Shown here piece by piece: positions 1-8,406 of a stretch of DNA of 42,164 nt. The DNA lies in the NCBI GenBank assembly GCA_964614515.1, contig CAZTPJ010000027.1, positions 1-42,164 of the forward strand, read 5' to 3'. Both the position numbers and the translations under genes were made by a program. The notes beneath the pieces are model-generated. The model worked only from the letters and a program-made list of their open reading frames with translations. It was not told where the DNA came from and searched no databases. The DNA comes from CAZTPJ01 sp964614515. Lineage in GTDB: Bacteria > Planctomycetota > Phycisphaerae > Phycisphaerales > UBA1924. How positions within the stretch are numbered: the stretch's first letter is position 1; every line of letters starts with the position of its first letter.

Positions 1-120
1 CCCGGCCGAACACTTGGCGACCACGCCTTCGGGGGGAAGAACCTGCCACGGTGGGGCAGGCCACCCCGGAACTCGCCACGGAGTGGCGAGGTACCTGACA
101 ATCGATTGCTTGCGCAATCG
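1..120. repeat. Intergenic palindromic repeat block (copy 1)
   Basis: This block fills the 148 bp between the window edge and the end of the MEMO gene. It holds two units about 30 bp apart. The second is a perfect hairpin, CTCGCCAC-GGA-GTGGCGAG (72-90), followed by GTACC. The first is a CCTGCC/GGCAGG stem (42-60) followed by GCCACCCCGG. A further hairpin, CGATTGC-TTGC-GCAATCG (103-120), follows and recurs in slightly longer form at 11125-11144, where it looks like a terminator. No coding potential is convincing here. Confidence 0.7.
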
Positions 121-148
121 GCTCTTTGCGACAAAGCGAAACGTGATC

Positions 149-1489
149 TCAGGTCATCACGGCCGCGAAACTCGACACCATGCCCATGCCTTCCTGATCC
201 ATTGCGGCGGCGTAGTTGAGAATTCGCACGTCGCTCGGCTCGGTGATGAGCATGGCCGCGACGAGGTTGCCCGTGCTGCACCATCGCGTGGGGTTCTGCT
301 GCCAGGCCATTGACGCGACGAGTTCCTCGGGCTTGCGCTGTTGGAACAAGTCGAGCATCTCCTGATCGTGCTTGAAGACGCGCTCGCGCCCGGCCTCAGC
401 CTCGGGCGTATCTCCCGCGAGCGGATGTTGATCGCCAAACGCGGGTCCAACGTGGCTCAAGTCCGCCGACGCGATCACCAGCGTCTTGCCCGGCAGGTTC
501 GGCAGAATCTCCTTCATCGCCTTGACGAACGGATCGAGCGCGATGCCCTTGCCGTCATAACTCTCGCCGTTGTTGACGGATGGATCGTGCACGAGCGCGG
601 CGAAGATCCTGCAGTGTTTCCCGCTCATGTCCGCGCCCAGGCAGTGCTGCACCCACGCGACCTGCATCTCGATCGAATGCTCTCGTTCGTGGTCATAGCG
701 ATGTTCAAAGAGCGCCTCGCCGAGTTTCGCGCGGAGTTGATGCACGATGTCCGTGTCCGCATCGCTCACGCCAAAGGGCGTTTCATATCCCTTGTCGCAC
801 GCGACCACGCCGGTGCCATGGCCGAAGTGATTCGTCCCGAGGATCACCACGCGATCCGGACGATCCACCACGCGCATGCGCCCCCACACCGCGCCGTAGT
901 TCATCCACCCGCGCGGAAAGTCAATGTGCGGCGCCACGATCGCCTTGGGAAGCGAATCAAAACTCGGATCCTGCGCATCCTTGAGCGCTTCGGACATCCA
1001 TTCATCCATCACTTCGCGAAGGCGTTTCACCCCCGTCTCGGCCTTGAGTTCCTCCGTGGCATCTTCGCCGAGGGCCTGCTGCGCCAGCGCATCGGCCATC
1101 GCGGCCGTGGATGCCGGCGGAAGAATCGGCAGACTGTCAAAGTCCGACTTGATCTTCGACCACATGGCGTCAAACGTCGGCCCTTGCAGGAGTCCGGCCG
1201 AGTCCAGTTGCGCCACGATGCCTTCGAGCGCATCGCGCGTCAGGCCGTGGCCGACTTCCGACACGATCTGATCCAGCCCGCGCGAGCCATCCATCTTCGG
1301 CAGGACATATTGCACGGCCGGGGCCATGAACACGACGCGATCCGAGATCTGCCGCGCATCGGCGAGTCCCAGCACGACCTGCTCGCCCGCCTTGGCGGGA
1401 AACCCGCGAACGGGTCGCAGATGCGGGCGCTGCATATGGGCCGCGGCGGGGTCAAACTTCGGCTGCTCGGGCGTGGGCTGTTGCGTCAT
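149..1489 (-). CDS. MEMO family protein (AmmeMemoRadiSam system protein B-like) with N-terminal PqqD-like domain
   Basis: 446 residues. The MEMO domain starts near residue 180, with AIVAPHIDFP, VVILGTNHFGHG and EHSIEMQVAW, and ends with RWCSTGNLVAAML. His188, His221 and the late Cys match the His/His/Cys pocket of MEMO1/class III dioxygenase-fold proteins. Residues about 37-105 look like a separate small domain (VQYVLPKMDGSRGLDQIVSEV followed by helices ending DSAGLLQG), resembling PqqD-like winged helices. Bacterial MEMO proteins are usually linked to an AMMECR1 protein and a radical SAM protein, but neither is in this window. I chose the ATG at 1489 over a longer frame reaching 1681, because the extra stretch is repeat DNA and a -10-like TACGAT lies 6 nt before this ATG. 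The biochemical role of the bacterial family is unknown. Confidence 0.85.
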   Translation of the reverse strand: MTQQPTPEQPKFDPAAAHMQRPHLRPVRGFPAKAGEQVVLGLADARQISDRVVFMAPAVQYVLPKMDGSRGLDQIVSEVGHGLTRDALEGIVAQLDSAGLLQGPTFDAMWSKIKSDFDSLPILPPASTAAMADALAQQALGEDATEELKAETGVKRLREVMDEWMSEALKDAQDPSFDSLPKAIVAPHIDFPRGWMNYGAVWGRMRVVDRPDRVVILGTNHFGHGTGVVACDKGYETPFGVSDADTDIVHQLRAKLGEALFEHRYDHEREHSIEMQVAWVQHCLGADMSGKHCRIFAALVHDPSVNNGESYDGKGIALDPFVKAMKEILPNLPGKTLVIASADLSHVGPAFGDQHPLAGDTPEAEAGRERVFKHDQEMLDLFQQRKPEELVASMAWQQNPTRWCSTGNLVAAMLITEPSDVRILNYAAAMDQEGMGMVSSFAAVMT

Positions 1490-1501
1490 GGGTGAATCGT
1501 A
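1490..1501 (-). promoter_or_regulatory. -10-like TACGAT 6 nt before the MEMO gene start
   Basis: On the minus strand TACGAT (1501-1496) is followed by TCACCC and then ATG at 1489. There is no Shine-Dalgarno sequence. The spacing would put the transcription start at or next to the ATG, giving a leaderless mRNA. Confidence 0.5.
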
Positions 1502-1551
1502 AACCTCGCGAGGGAGGCCCGCCACCCGATGATCGCAAATGCTCGGCGTGC

Positions 1552-1659
1552 CACCGACCGCGCTTCGCGGTCGGTGCGTTGGGGCGTTGGTTGGAGCACA
1601 TCGCGCGAGGTACGCACACGCACCGACTTCCTCCGAAGACTCCGCAAGTCGATGGCACA
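1552..1659. repeat. Dispersed intergenic repeat, copy A
   Basis: It begins with an 11-bp hairpin, CACCGACCGCG-CTT-CGCGGTCGGTG (1552-1576), and ends with a conserved block (1620-1659) reading GCACCGACTT, CTCCGAAGACTCCGC and GGCACA. Both blocks recur in the same order at 39315-39438. The copy lies between the MEMO gene start and the psuG stop, on what would be the MEMO gene's upstream side. Confidence 0.7.
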
Positions 1660-1684
1660 GCGCATGTGGCACATTGAGCATCGC

Positions 1685-2557
1685 TCACAGCGCCACGGCC
1701 AGACTCGCCGCGAGGGCCGCGTTCGCTTCCACCAGCGCGATGTTCGCCGCCAGCGTCGCGCCCGCAGAGAGTTCATGCAACTGCCCGAGCACAAACGGCG
1801 TAACGCCTCGGCCAGCGACTCCCGCGCCAGCTGCGCGCCGCATCGCCTCATTCATCCACATGTGCATCGCCTGCGGCGCGATTTCGTGCTTCGCCGGCAC
1901 GGGCTGGGCGATGACGATGCCGCGACTGGTCCGCGCGAGTTCCGCCCGCACGAACGCCGCGAGATCCTCCGACGCATCGAACCGCGCATCCACATCGCAC
2001 CCGCCATCACGCAGATAAAACGCCGGAAACCGATCCGTCCCAAACCCCACCACAGGCACGCCGAGCGTCTCGAGCAACTCGCGCGTCGAGACGACATCAA
2101 GCAAGGACTTGACGCCGCTGCACACCACGGCCACGGGATGCCGGGCGATCGCCGCCAGGTCCGCGCTGATGTCCACGCTCGTCGCCAGGCCGTGGTGAAC
2201 GCCGCCGATGCCGCCGGTGGCGATGATGCGCACGCCCGCCTTGGCCGCGAGTTCCACCGTCGCGCTGACCGTCGTCGCGCCGTGCATCCCGCGATGCATC
2301 ACCACGCCGAGGTTCGATGTGCTCACCTTTTCAACCGATGCGGCCGCCAGCAGAGCGCCGAGTTCGTCATCGGTCATGCCGACGATCGGCTGCCCGGCGA
2401 GGATGCCGATCACGGCCGCGCTCGCGCCGCGCTCCGCGATGATCCGCGACAGGCCCGAGGCCAGCGACGCTGACTCGCCGCGCGGCAGCCCGTGGGCCAG
2501 CAGCGTCGTTTCAAGGCCGACGCTTCGCGGGCCGGACCGCCGAATCAGTTGCACCAT
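1685..2557 (-). CDS. psuG: Pseudouridine-5'-phosphate glycosidase
   Basis: 290 residues, close to the usual family length of about 300. The family splits pseudouridine 5'-phosphate into uracil and ribose 5-phosphate in the cytoplasm. Family signatures are visible throughout: GLETTLLAHGLP (Glu16, matching the catalytic Glu), VEKVSTSNL, IIATGGIGGVHHG, DISADL, VVCSGVKSLLD (Lys150, matching the Schiff-base Lys of E. coli PsuG) and GFGTDRFPAFY. The ATG at 2557 is supported by GGAGG eight bases upstream. A 655-residue in-frame extension runs antisense through cstA and is rejected. The pseudouridine kinase PsuK is not in the window. The gene is divergent from cstA with about 90 bp between the starts. 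Confidence 0.92.
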   Translation of the reverse strand: MVQLIRRSGPRSVGLETTLLAHGLPRGESASLASGLSRIIAERGASAAVIGILAGQPIVGMTDDELGALLAAASVEKVSTSNLGVVMHRGMHGATTVSATVELAAKAGVRIIATGGIGGVHHGLATSVDISADLAAIARHPVAVVCSGVKSLLDVVSTRELLETLGVPVVGFGTDRFPAFYLRDGGCDVDARFDASEDLAAFVRAELARTSRGIVIAQPVPAKHEIAPQAMHMWMNEAMRRAAGAGVAGRGVTPFVLGQLHELSAGATLAANIALVEANAALAASLAVAL

Positions 2558-2647
2558 GGCGACACCTCCGATATGGGAAACACGATACGCTATGAGCGTC
2601 GGGGAAGCGGCCGGATCCGCGAACCTCGGCCGTGCGGATCGCTCGCC

Positions 2648-4504
2648 ATGACCACCATCGCCATCGTGCTTGGCTCGCTCGTTCTGTACCTCGTGGCGTA
2701 TCACACCTATGGGCGGTATCTCGCGCGGCGAATCTTCAAGATCGACCCCGATCGCACGCCCCCGTCGGTGGAATGCAACGATGGCGTGGACTTCGTGCCC
2801 AGCCATCGCGACCTGGTCTTTGGGCATCACTTCACATCCATCGCGGGGACCGGCCCCATCGTCGGCCCGGCCATCGCCGTCATCTGGGGGTGGGTTCCCG
2901 CGCTGATCTGGGTGCTGGTGGGTTCGATCCTGATGGGCGCGGTGCATGACTTCGGGTCGCTGATGGTCTCGCTGCGACATCGCGGGCGGACGATCGCCGA
3001 CATCGCCGGCGATGTGGTCAACGCCCGCGTGCGATTGCTGTTCATGATCGTCGTGCTGATGGGTTTGTGGATCGTACTGGCGATCTTCGGGCTGGTGATC
3101 GCGAACATCTTCCGGGCGTATCCGTCGTCGGTGTGGCCGTCGTTCCTGCAGATTCCCATCGCGATCGGGCTTGGGGTGTATGTGCGTCGCGGCGGGAGTC
3201 TGCTGATCGGGTCGATCGTGGCGGTGATGCTGATGTATGCGACGATTGCGCTGTCGGCAGCGCTGCCCGGGTGGCTCGCGCCGGGCGAGGGTGAGGCGAC
3301 TTCGACGCTCGCGCTGATCGCACAGGGCGGCCTGCCCGAGTCGCTGACAAGTTTCATCTCCGCCAACGCGTTCTGGACGCTCATCCTGCTGGCGTATGTG
3401 TTCATCGCGTCGGTGCTGCCGGTACAGACGCTGCTTCAGCCGCGCGATTACATAAATGCCCTGCAACTCATGCTGGCGATGGGCTTGCTCGTCGTCGGCG
3501 TCGTCGTGGCGCACCCGCAGATGGCGGGGTATACGGCGAATCTGACCCCGGCCGGCGCGCCGCCGATGATGCCCTTCCTCTTCATCACCATCGCGTGCGG
3601 GGCGATCAGCGGGTTTCACTGCCTCGTCGCGTCCGGCTGCGCGAGTCGGCAACTTCGTTCCGAAGCCGATGCGCAGTATGTCGGTTATGGCGCGATGCTC
3701 ACCGAAGGCTTTCTCGCCGTGCTGGTCATCATCGCGTGCGTGGCGGGGTTTGCGATGGCCGGACCGGCCGACGACATCGTCGGCGCGGACGCCTGGCGCG
3801 CCTATTACGCCGAGTGGTCCGGTGAGAAGTCACTTGCGTTCAACCTCGTGCCCGTGGTCAACGGCTCGGCCAACATGATCGAACAGGTTGGCATTCCGGG
3901 GACGAACCTCTTCGTGCCCCACGCCTTTGCGATGGCGATGATGGGCGTCTTCATCGCGTCCTTCGCCGCGACGACGCTCGATTCCGCCACGCGGCTTCAG
4001 CGCTATGTCATCGCGGAACTCGGCCGGGCCGTGCGACTGCCCGCGCTGACCAATCGCTACGTCGGCACGACCCTGGCCGTGGTCACGGCCGGGGGACTCG
4101 CACTCAGCGACGCCTTCACGCGAAACGCCGCGACGGGCGAACTCAACGGCCTGGCGAACGCGGGACGCGGCGGACTCATGCTCTGGCCACTCTTTGGCGC
4201 GACCAACCAACTCCTCGGCGGACTCGCGCTGCTGGTCATCACCATCTGGCTCGTGCGACGGCGCACGCCCGCGTGGGTGACGGCCATCCCCATGGTCTTC
4301 ATGCTCGTGATGACCGGATGGGCGATTTTCTCGCTGATCGTCTCATTCGCCGAGCAGGAGAACAAGCGGCTTCTGTTGATTGTGGCCGTGGCGATCTTCG
4401 CGCTGCAGGTGTGGATTGTGATCGAGGCCGGGGCGATGATGCTTCGTCGCACGGGGGATGTACGCAGAGGCCGCGGAGGTCACGCAGAGAACACAGAGTC
4501 GTGA
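2648..4504 (+). CDS. cstA: CstA-family carbon starvation transporter
   Basis: 618 residues, a polytopic inner-membrane protein. The family imports pyruvate or small peptides under carbon limitation. CstA signatures are visible: GHHFTSIAGTGPIVGPAIAV near residue 60, VLPVQTLLQPRDYIN, GAISGFHCLVASGCASRQL and LFGATNQLLGGLALL. Hydrophobic segments run along the whole length. The start MTTIAIVLGSLVLY begins directly with the first membrane helix. An upstream in-frame extension to 2492 overlaps psuG and is not used. The last 18 or so residues (DVRRGRGGHAENTES) are encoded by one arm of an inverted repeat (4457-4660), so the native C-terminus has probably been replaced by repeat DNA. Confidence 0.93.
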   Translation: MTTIAIVLGSLVLYLVAYHTYGRYLARRIFKIDPDRTPPSVECNDGVDFVPSHRDLVFGHHFTSIAGTGPIVGPAIAVIWGWVPALIWVLVGSILMGAVHDFGSLMVSLRHRGRTIADIAGDVVNARVRLLFMIVVLMGLWIVLAIFGLVIANIFRAYPSSVWPSFLQIPIAIGLGVYVRRGGSLLIGSIVAVMLMYATIALSAALPGWLAPGEGEATSTLALIAQGGLPESLTSFISANAFWTLILLAYVFIASVLPVQTLLQPRDYINALQLMLAMGLLVVGVVVAHPQMAGYTANLTPAGAPPMMPFLFITIACGAISGFHCLVASGCASRQLRSEADAQYVGYGAMLTEGFLAVLVIIACVAGFAMAGPADDIVGADAWRAYYAEWSGEKSLAFNLVPVVNGSANMIEQVGIPGTNLFVPHAFAMAMMGVFIASFAATTLDSATRLQRYVIAELGRAVRLPALTNRYVGTTLAVVTAGGLALSDAFTRNAATGELNGLANAGRGGLMLWPLFGATNQLLGGLALLVITIWLVRRRTPAWVTAIPMVFMLVMTGWAIFSLIVSFAEQENKRLLLIVAVAIFALQVWIVIEAGAMMLRRTGDVRRGRGGHAENTES

Positions 4505-4660
4505 CGACTTGCCGACATCGCCCAAGGCGGTGTTTGAGCAATATCTGGCGCGACTTGGCCAGGGAACGGGTTCGACGGCTGACCCAACCCGTGTAGCGAC
4601 AAGGGCGATCTGACTCGCTTTGCGAACTCTGCGAGACCTCGGCGATCTCTGCGTACTCCC
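4457..4660. repeat. Inverted repeat overlapping the 3' end of cstA
   Basis: The left arm (about 4457-4505, TACGCAGAGGCCGCGGAGGT and on) and the right arm (about 4611-4659, ending TCTGCGTACTCC) are imperfect reverse complements over about 45 bp, separated by roughly 105 bp. Matched cores are GTACGCAGAG/CTCTGCGTAC and GAGGTC-CGCAGA/TCTGCG-GACCTC. The left arm lies inside the cstA reading frame and supplies its final codons and stop. The element could form a large stem or be a MITE-like insertion. No ORF is convincing in the loop. Confidence 0.65.
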
Positions 4661-4758
4661 ATCGACATCGCGCTGATCGCCGGGTTCGCGCGATTTGCCG
4701 CTCTTCCGCGAGGCCATTGCGAACGCTGCGTACCCTTCTCCCCCACGGAGGTCATCCC

Positions 4759-6894
4759 ATGCGTTACGCCACTGTTTTCGCCGCTTTCGCCGCCGTACCC
4801 GCCCTCGCCCAGCCGGTCGCGGAGGATCTTCCGTATTGGCCCACGGCCGCGCGTGAGGCGTACATCACGCGAGAGACCGACCTTCTCGCCGAGCCGACCG
4901 TCACGAGCCTCGCGCTGCTGCATCAATCCCTCGCCGGCGAGCCGCACATCGCCGGCACGCCCGGCGACCTGCGACAGATCGACCTCCTCGTCGGGTTCTT
5001 CACCGAACTCGGGTTCGAAGTCGAGAAGCACGAGTTCTGGGCGTATCTCGCCCGCCCCATCGCCGCCACGCTTCAGATCGTCCAACCCGAGACCATCGAC
5101 CTGCCCATCAAAGAGGAGTCCCTGCCCGAAGATCCCGACACGTCACACGAAGACCTCACCTTCGGATGGAACGCCTATAGCGGCAACGGCGACGTGACGG
5201 CCGAGGTCGTCTATGTCAACTACGGCACAAAGGAAGACTTCGCGAAACTCGCCGAACTCGGCGTGTCGTGCGAAGGGCGGATCGTCATCGCGCGCTACGG
5301 CGGGAACTTCCGCGGATACAAGGTCAAATTCGCGCAGGACGCCGGGGCCGTGGGCCTGATCATGTACACCGATCCCGCCGACGCGGGGTATGTCAAAGGG
5401 CTGCCATACCCCGAGGGCACATGGGCGAACTCGACGCATATCCAGCGCGGCTCGATCCTCACGCTCGGCCAGCCAGGCGATCCGCTCACACCCGGCATCG
5501 AAGCAACGGAAAACGCGCGTCGCCTCGATCCCGAAACGCTCGCGCTGCCGCGGATTCCGGTGCAGCCGGTTGGCTGGGCGGCCGCAGAGCAGATTCTCTC
5601 GCGCATGACGGGCGCTGCGGCGCCGCGGGCGTGGCAGGGCGGATTGCCATTTCCATATCGCGTCAGCGGCGGCGAGTCGCTGCTCGTGCGGCTGCACGTC
5701 GAGCAGGAGCGATTCATCGGCAAGTCCGCCAATGTTCTGGCGACGATTCGCGGCACGGCCGAGCCGAATCTGGCCGTCATCATCGGCGCGCATCACGATG
5801 CGTGGGGCCACGGCGCGGCGGATGCGACGAGCGGACTGATCTGCGTGCTCGAATCGGCGCGTGCGTTCGCCCGATTGAGGCAGATCGGGCGCAGGCCCGC
5901 GCGAAGCATCACCTTCGCCGCGTGGGGCGCGGAAGAGTTCGGCATCATCGGCTCGACGGAGTGGGTCGAATCGCGCCGGCAACACCTGATCGACAACGCC
6001 ATCGCCTACATCAATCTCGACATGGCCGCGCTGGGGCCGAGTTTCAACACCAGCGCGACGCCCTCCCTGCGACGTGTCATTACTGAGGCGACGCGGGCGG
6101 TTCCCGCGCCGGGGACCAACGGCCAGCAGCGCATTTCCGACGTCTGGGGACGTGGCATCGCGCGACAGGGTTTTGGCGAGATGGGGGGCGGGTCTGATCA
6201 CGTCGGGTTTGTGTGTCACGCGGGTGTGGCGGCGGCGTTTCTCGGTGGCTCGGGCGCGGAGGGCGTGTCGTATCACTCCAACTACGACACGATCGCGTGG
6301 TATCGCAAAGCGCTGGCCAACTCATACGAATCGCCGATCATGGTGACGCAGATGGCCATCGCGGTGGCGTCGCGCCTGGCCGAGGCGCCGCTGCTGCCTC
6401 TTGATCCCGCGCGAGCCGGTGCGGACACCGTGCATCACGTCGCCATGTTGCACAATCGCGGGCGGGCGCTGGGCCTGTTTCCGGCCGCGGATTCGGTCGG
6501 ACCCGTGAGTACGGACCTCCCCCCCCCTCTGGCCCGCGTCGCCGAGGCGGCGCGGATTTATTCCGAACGTGCGGCCAACGTGCATGCGCGACTGCTTGAG
6601 GCGCAGGCTGCGGGGCGACTCAGCGCTGAATCACAGAGCCGGGTGTCGCGACTGTTCATGCTCGCGGATCGCGCGTGGCTGCACGAGCCGGGGCTGCCCG
6701 GACGCCCGTGGTTCAAGAACCTGTACGCGGGCTCGGATGAGGATTCGGGATACGCCGCGTGGATGCTGCCGATGCTGCGACACGCGATCGAGCGCGGGGA
6801 CCTGTCGGCACTGGAGGCCGCGTCGTGGGTCTATGTCGATGTGTTTGACAACCTGCACGCGCTCATGGCGGAGGCGGCGCGGGAACTGAAGTGA
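4759..6894 (+). CDS. Secreted M28-family metallopeptidase, glutamate carboxypeptidase II (PSMA)-like
   Basis: 711 residues. A signal peptide (about 1-18, ending ALAQ) is followed by a protease-associated domain (about 140-290), the M28 catalytic domain and a C-terminal helical transferrin-receptor-like dimerisation region (about 570-711). Predicted di-zinc ligands are visible: His345 and Asp355 in HHDAWGHGAADATSG, Glu392/Glu393 in AWGAEEFG, Asp421 in INLDMA and the His of YHSNYDT. The enzyme should remove C-terminal residues from peptides in the periplasm or outside the cell. The ATG at 4759 follows GGAGG by eight bases. A run of nine C (6519-6527) encodes a Pro-Pro pair in the linker. It is downstream of cstA, which can import peptides, but a 254-bp repeat region separates them, so co-transcription is unsure. 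Confidence 0.9.
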   Translation: MRYATVFAAFAAVPALAQPVAEDLPYWPTAAREAYITRETDLLAEPTVTSLALLHQSLAGEPHIAGTPGDLRQIDLLVGFFTELGFEVEKHEFWAYLARPIAATLQIVQPETIDLPIKEESLPEDPDTSHEDLTFGWNAYSGNGDVTAEVVYVNYGTKEDFAKLAELGVSCEGRIVIARYGGNFRGYKVKFAQDAGAVGLIMYTDPADAGYVKGLPYPEGTWANSTHIQRGSILTLGQPGDPLTPGIEATENARRLDPETLALPRIPVQPVGWAAAEQILSRMTGAAAPRAWQGGLPFPYRVSGGESLLVRLHVEQERFIGKSANVLATIRGTAEPNLAVIIGAHHDAWGHGAADATSGLICVLESARAFARLRQIGRRPARSITFAAWGAEEFGIIGSTEWVESRRQHLIDNAIAYINLDMAALGPSFNTSATPSLRRVITEATRAVPAPGTNGQQRISDVWGRGIARQGFGEMGGGSDHVGFVCHAGVAAAFLGGSGAEGVSYHSNYDTIAWYRKALANSYESPIMVTQMAIAVASRLAEAPLLPLDPARAGADTVHHVAMLHNRGRALGLFPAADSVGPVSTDLPPPLARVAEAARIYSERAANVHARLLEAQAAGRLSAESQSRVSRLFMLADRAWLHEPGLPGRPWFKNLYAGSDEDSGYAAWMLPMLRHAIERGDLSALEAASWVYVDVFDNLHALMAEAARELK

Positions 6895-6904
6895 AGTCCC
6901 GGGT

Positions 6905-7066
6905 GGACCGCTCACTCCGTCAGCGGTTCGCTCTCTCGGCTTCAGGCCTTCGCAACGATCGTGTGCCCGGACGGGCGGAGGAACCTGCGACGGAGTGGCG
7001 AGCCACCCCCAACTCGCATCGGAGAGGCGAAGTACCCGAGACTCGCCACGGAGTGGCGAGGTACCC
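6905..7066. repeat. Intergenic 29-bp tandem palindromic repeat block (copy 2)
   Basis: Three units sit at exact 29-bp spacing, with their central CGGAG at 6991, 7020 and 7049. The third contains the perfect hairpin CTCGCCAC-GGA-GTGGCGAG (7042-7060), identical to 72-90. Each unit is followed by CCACCC or GTACCC. A degenerate stem (CCGCTCACTCCGTCAGCGG) lies at 6908-6926. The block fills the gap between the convergent peptidase and deoC genes. Confidence 0.75.
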
Positions 7067-7073
7067 AGAGGCA

Positions 7074-8069
7074 TCACGCCTCCGGAAACTCATACGCGGC
7101 CGCGTAGCCGCCGGTGTGCATCCGCGCCAGTTGACGCAGCAGGTCGTTGGCGAGGCTTGACGCGCCAAAGCGAAACCACGTCGGCGTCAGCCAGGGACAG
7201 ACTTCCGTGTCTCCAGTGGGGCGGGCGTCCGCATCCGCGAACATCCACGGCATTGTCTCGCTCACCATCACCAGATAGTGCATCGCGGCCTTGGCCGTGG
7301 AGATTCCACCCGCGGGCTTCATGCCGATGCATCGACCCGTGGCGCGATGGTGATCGCGGATGGCTTCGAGCATGACGAGCGTGACGCCCATCGTCGCGGC
7401 GGGCTGGACCTTGCCCGTGCTGGTCTTGATGAACGCGCCCTCGGCCCCTGCTTCATCGAGCGCCTCAATCGCCAGATCACTCGCCCGTCGTACATTGTCA
7501 TACGTCTCGAGTTCGCCGGTTTCGAGGATGACCTTCAGGTGCGCCCCACCCCCCCCCTTGCACACGTCCGAGATCTCCATGATCTCCTCGGCCACTTCGT
7601 CATAGCGCCCGGCTAGAAACGCGCCGCGGTTGATGACCATATCGATCTCATCAGCGCCCGCTCGCACGGCCTCCTCCGTATCGCGCAGTCGAACCGACAG
7701 CGGATATTGACCCGACGGAAACGCCGTCGCAACCGACGCAACCTTGACGCGCGAACCCGGCCCGGCTCGACCCGCCTCGCCATCGAGAGCCTCACGCGCC
7801 ACTTCAACCATCGCCGGATAGACACACACCGCCGCCATGTGCGGCAACTCCACACCCTCCAACGCTCGAACCCCCGCGCCGGGCTTGACGGCCTTGCGGC
7901 ACAGACTTCGCACCTTCTCCGGCGTGTCCTTGCCCTCCAGCGTCGTCAGGTCGAGCATCGACAGAGCGAGCGTGAGCAGCGCGATCTTCGTGTCGGCCTT
8001 GATCGACCGCTTCGTGAACGACGCGGCCCGGGCATCGGCCATCACCCTGTCCACCGTGCGAACACGCAT
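7074..8069 (-). CDS. deoC: Deoxyribose-phosphate aldolase
   Basis: 331 residues. It should cleave 2-deoxyribose 5-phosphate to glyceraldehyde 3-phosphate and acetaldehyde in deoxynucleoside catabolism. Class I aldolase motifs are present: EIDMVIN (Asp143), LKVILETG (Lys179), FIKTSTGK (Schiff-base Lys215) and GMKPAGGI (Lys251). It is longer than the roughly 220-260-residue bacterial enzymes and closer to the longer eukaryote-like type. I chose the ATG at 8069 because a -10-like TATACT lies 6 nt upstream. A GTG at 8099 would add ten residues, but those codons contain that promoter-like element. A nine-C tract (7549-7557 on the plus strand) encodes the Gly run KGGGGAHL. Confidence 0.93.
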   Translation of the reverse strand: MRVRTVDRVMADARAASFTKRSIKADTKIALLTLALSMLDLTTLEGKDTPEKVRSLCRKAVKPGAGVRALEGVELPHMAAVCVYPAMVEVAREALDGEAGRAGPGSRVKVASVATAFPSGQYPLSVRLRDTEEAVRAGADEIDMVINRGAFLAGRYDEVAEEIMEISDVCKGGGGAHLKVILETGELETYDNVRRASDLAIEALDEAGAEGAFIKTSTGKVQPAATMGVTLVMLEAIRDHHRATGRCIGMKPAGGISTAKAAMHYLVMVSETMPWMFADADARPTGDTEVCPWLTPTWFRFGASSLANDLLRQLARMHTGGYAAAYEFPEA

Positions 8070-8081
8070 GGCGTGAGTATA
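8070..8081 (-). promoter_or_regulatory. -10-like TATACT 6 nt before deoC
   Basis: On the minus strand TG-TATACT (8083-8076) is followed by CACGCC and the ATG at 8069. There is no Shine-Dalgarno sequence before this ATG. The geometry fits a leaderless transcript. Confidence 0.5.
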
Positions 8082-8099
8082 CAGCCGCGCGAGTTTCAC

Positions 8100-8406
8100 G
8101 CGTGAGTAACGGGCGTGGCGGGCGTTGATGGAAGTGGCTCAGACTCACTCACACGGCCGTCAACGGCCGGGACATCAAGGCCTCTCGATGCTCCGCCGCA
8201 CACGACCGCAAGAAGCGACCAAAAAGGAGGTGCCGATCTCAACTCTCTCTCATACGACCCAGACCAGGATGAGGGGCCGTGAACCCGGGTTTTCAATGAC
8301 TGGCCGTGATGCCGCGTCATTGAAGCCCGGGTCGCGTTTGGTCATCTGGCCGGTTGGCCGTGTACGGCCTAGACTCTTGGCCCCCTTTTTGACTGCGAGA
8401 GTTGCG
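8100..8406. other. Divergent deoC/8407 intergenic region with 17-bp hairpin
   Basis: This 307-bp spacer contains an imperfect inverted repeat: ACCCGGGTTTTCAATGAC (8283-8300) against GTCATTGAAGCCCGGGT (8316-8332), with a 15-nt loop. One bulge and one G/T difference interrupt the stem. It has no T-run on either side, so it is not a classic terminator. It could be a regulatory leader of the downstream gene or a DNA-binding site. No ORF in the spacer is convincing. Confidence 0.45.

Noticed and set aside
1685..3652. 655-residue open frame on the minus strand spanning cstA antisense and psuG
   Set aside because: Only the part from 2557 down is PsuG-like and has a GGAGG site. The rest is an antisense shadow of cstA in high-GC DNA.
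6980..7066. CRISPR-like array because of 29-bp periodicity
   Set aside because: The palindrome occupies most of each unit, there are no unique spacers of 30 or more bases, no cas genes, and only three units.
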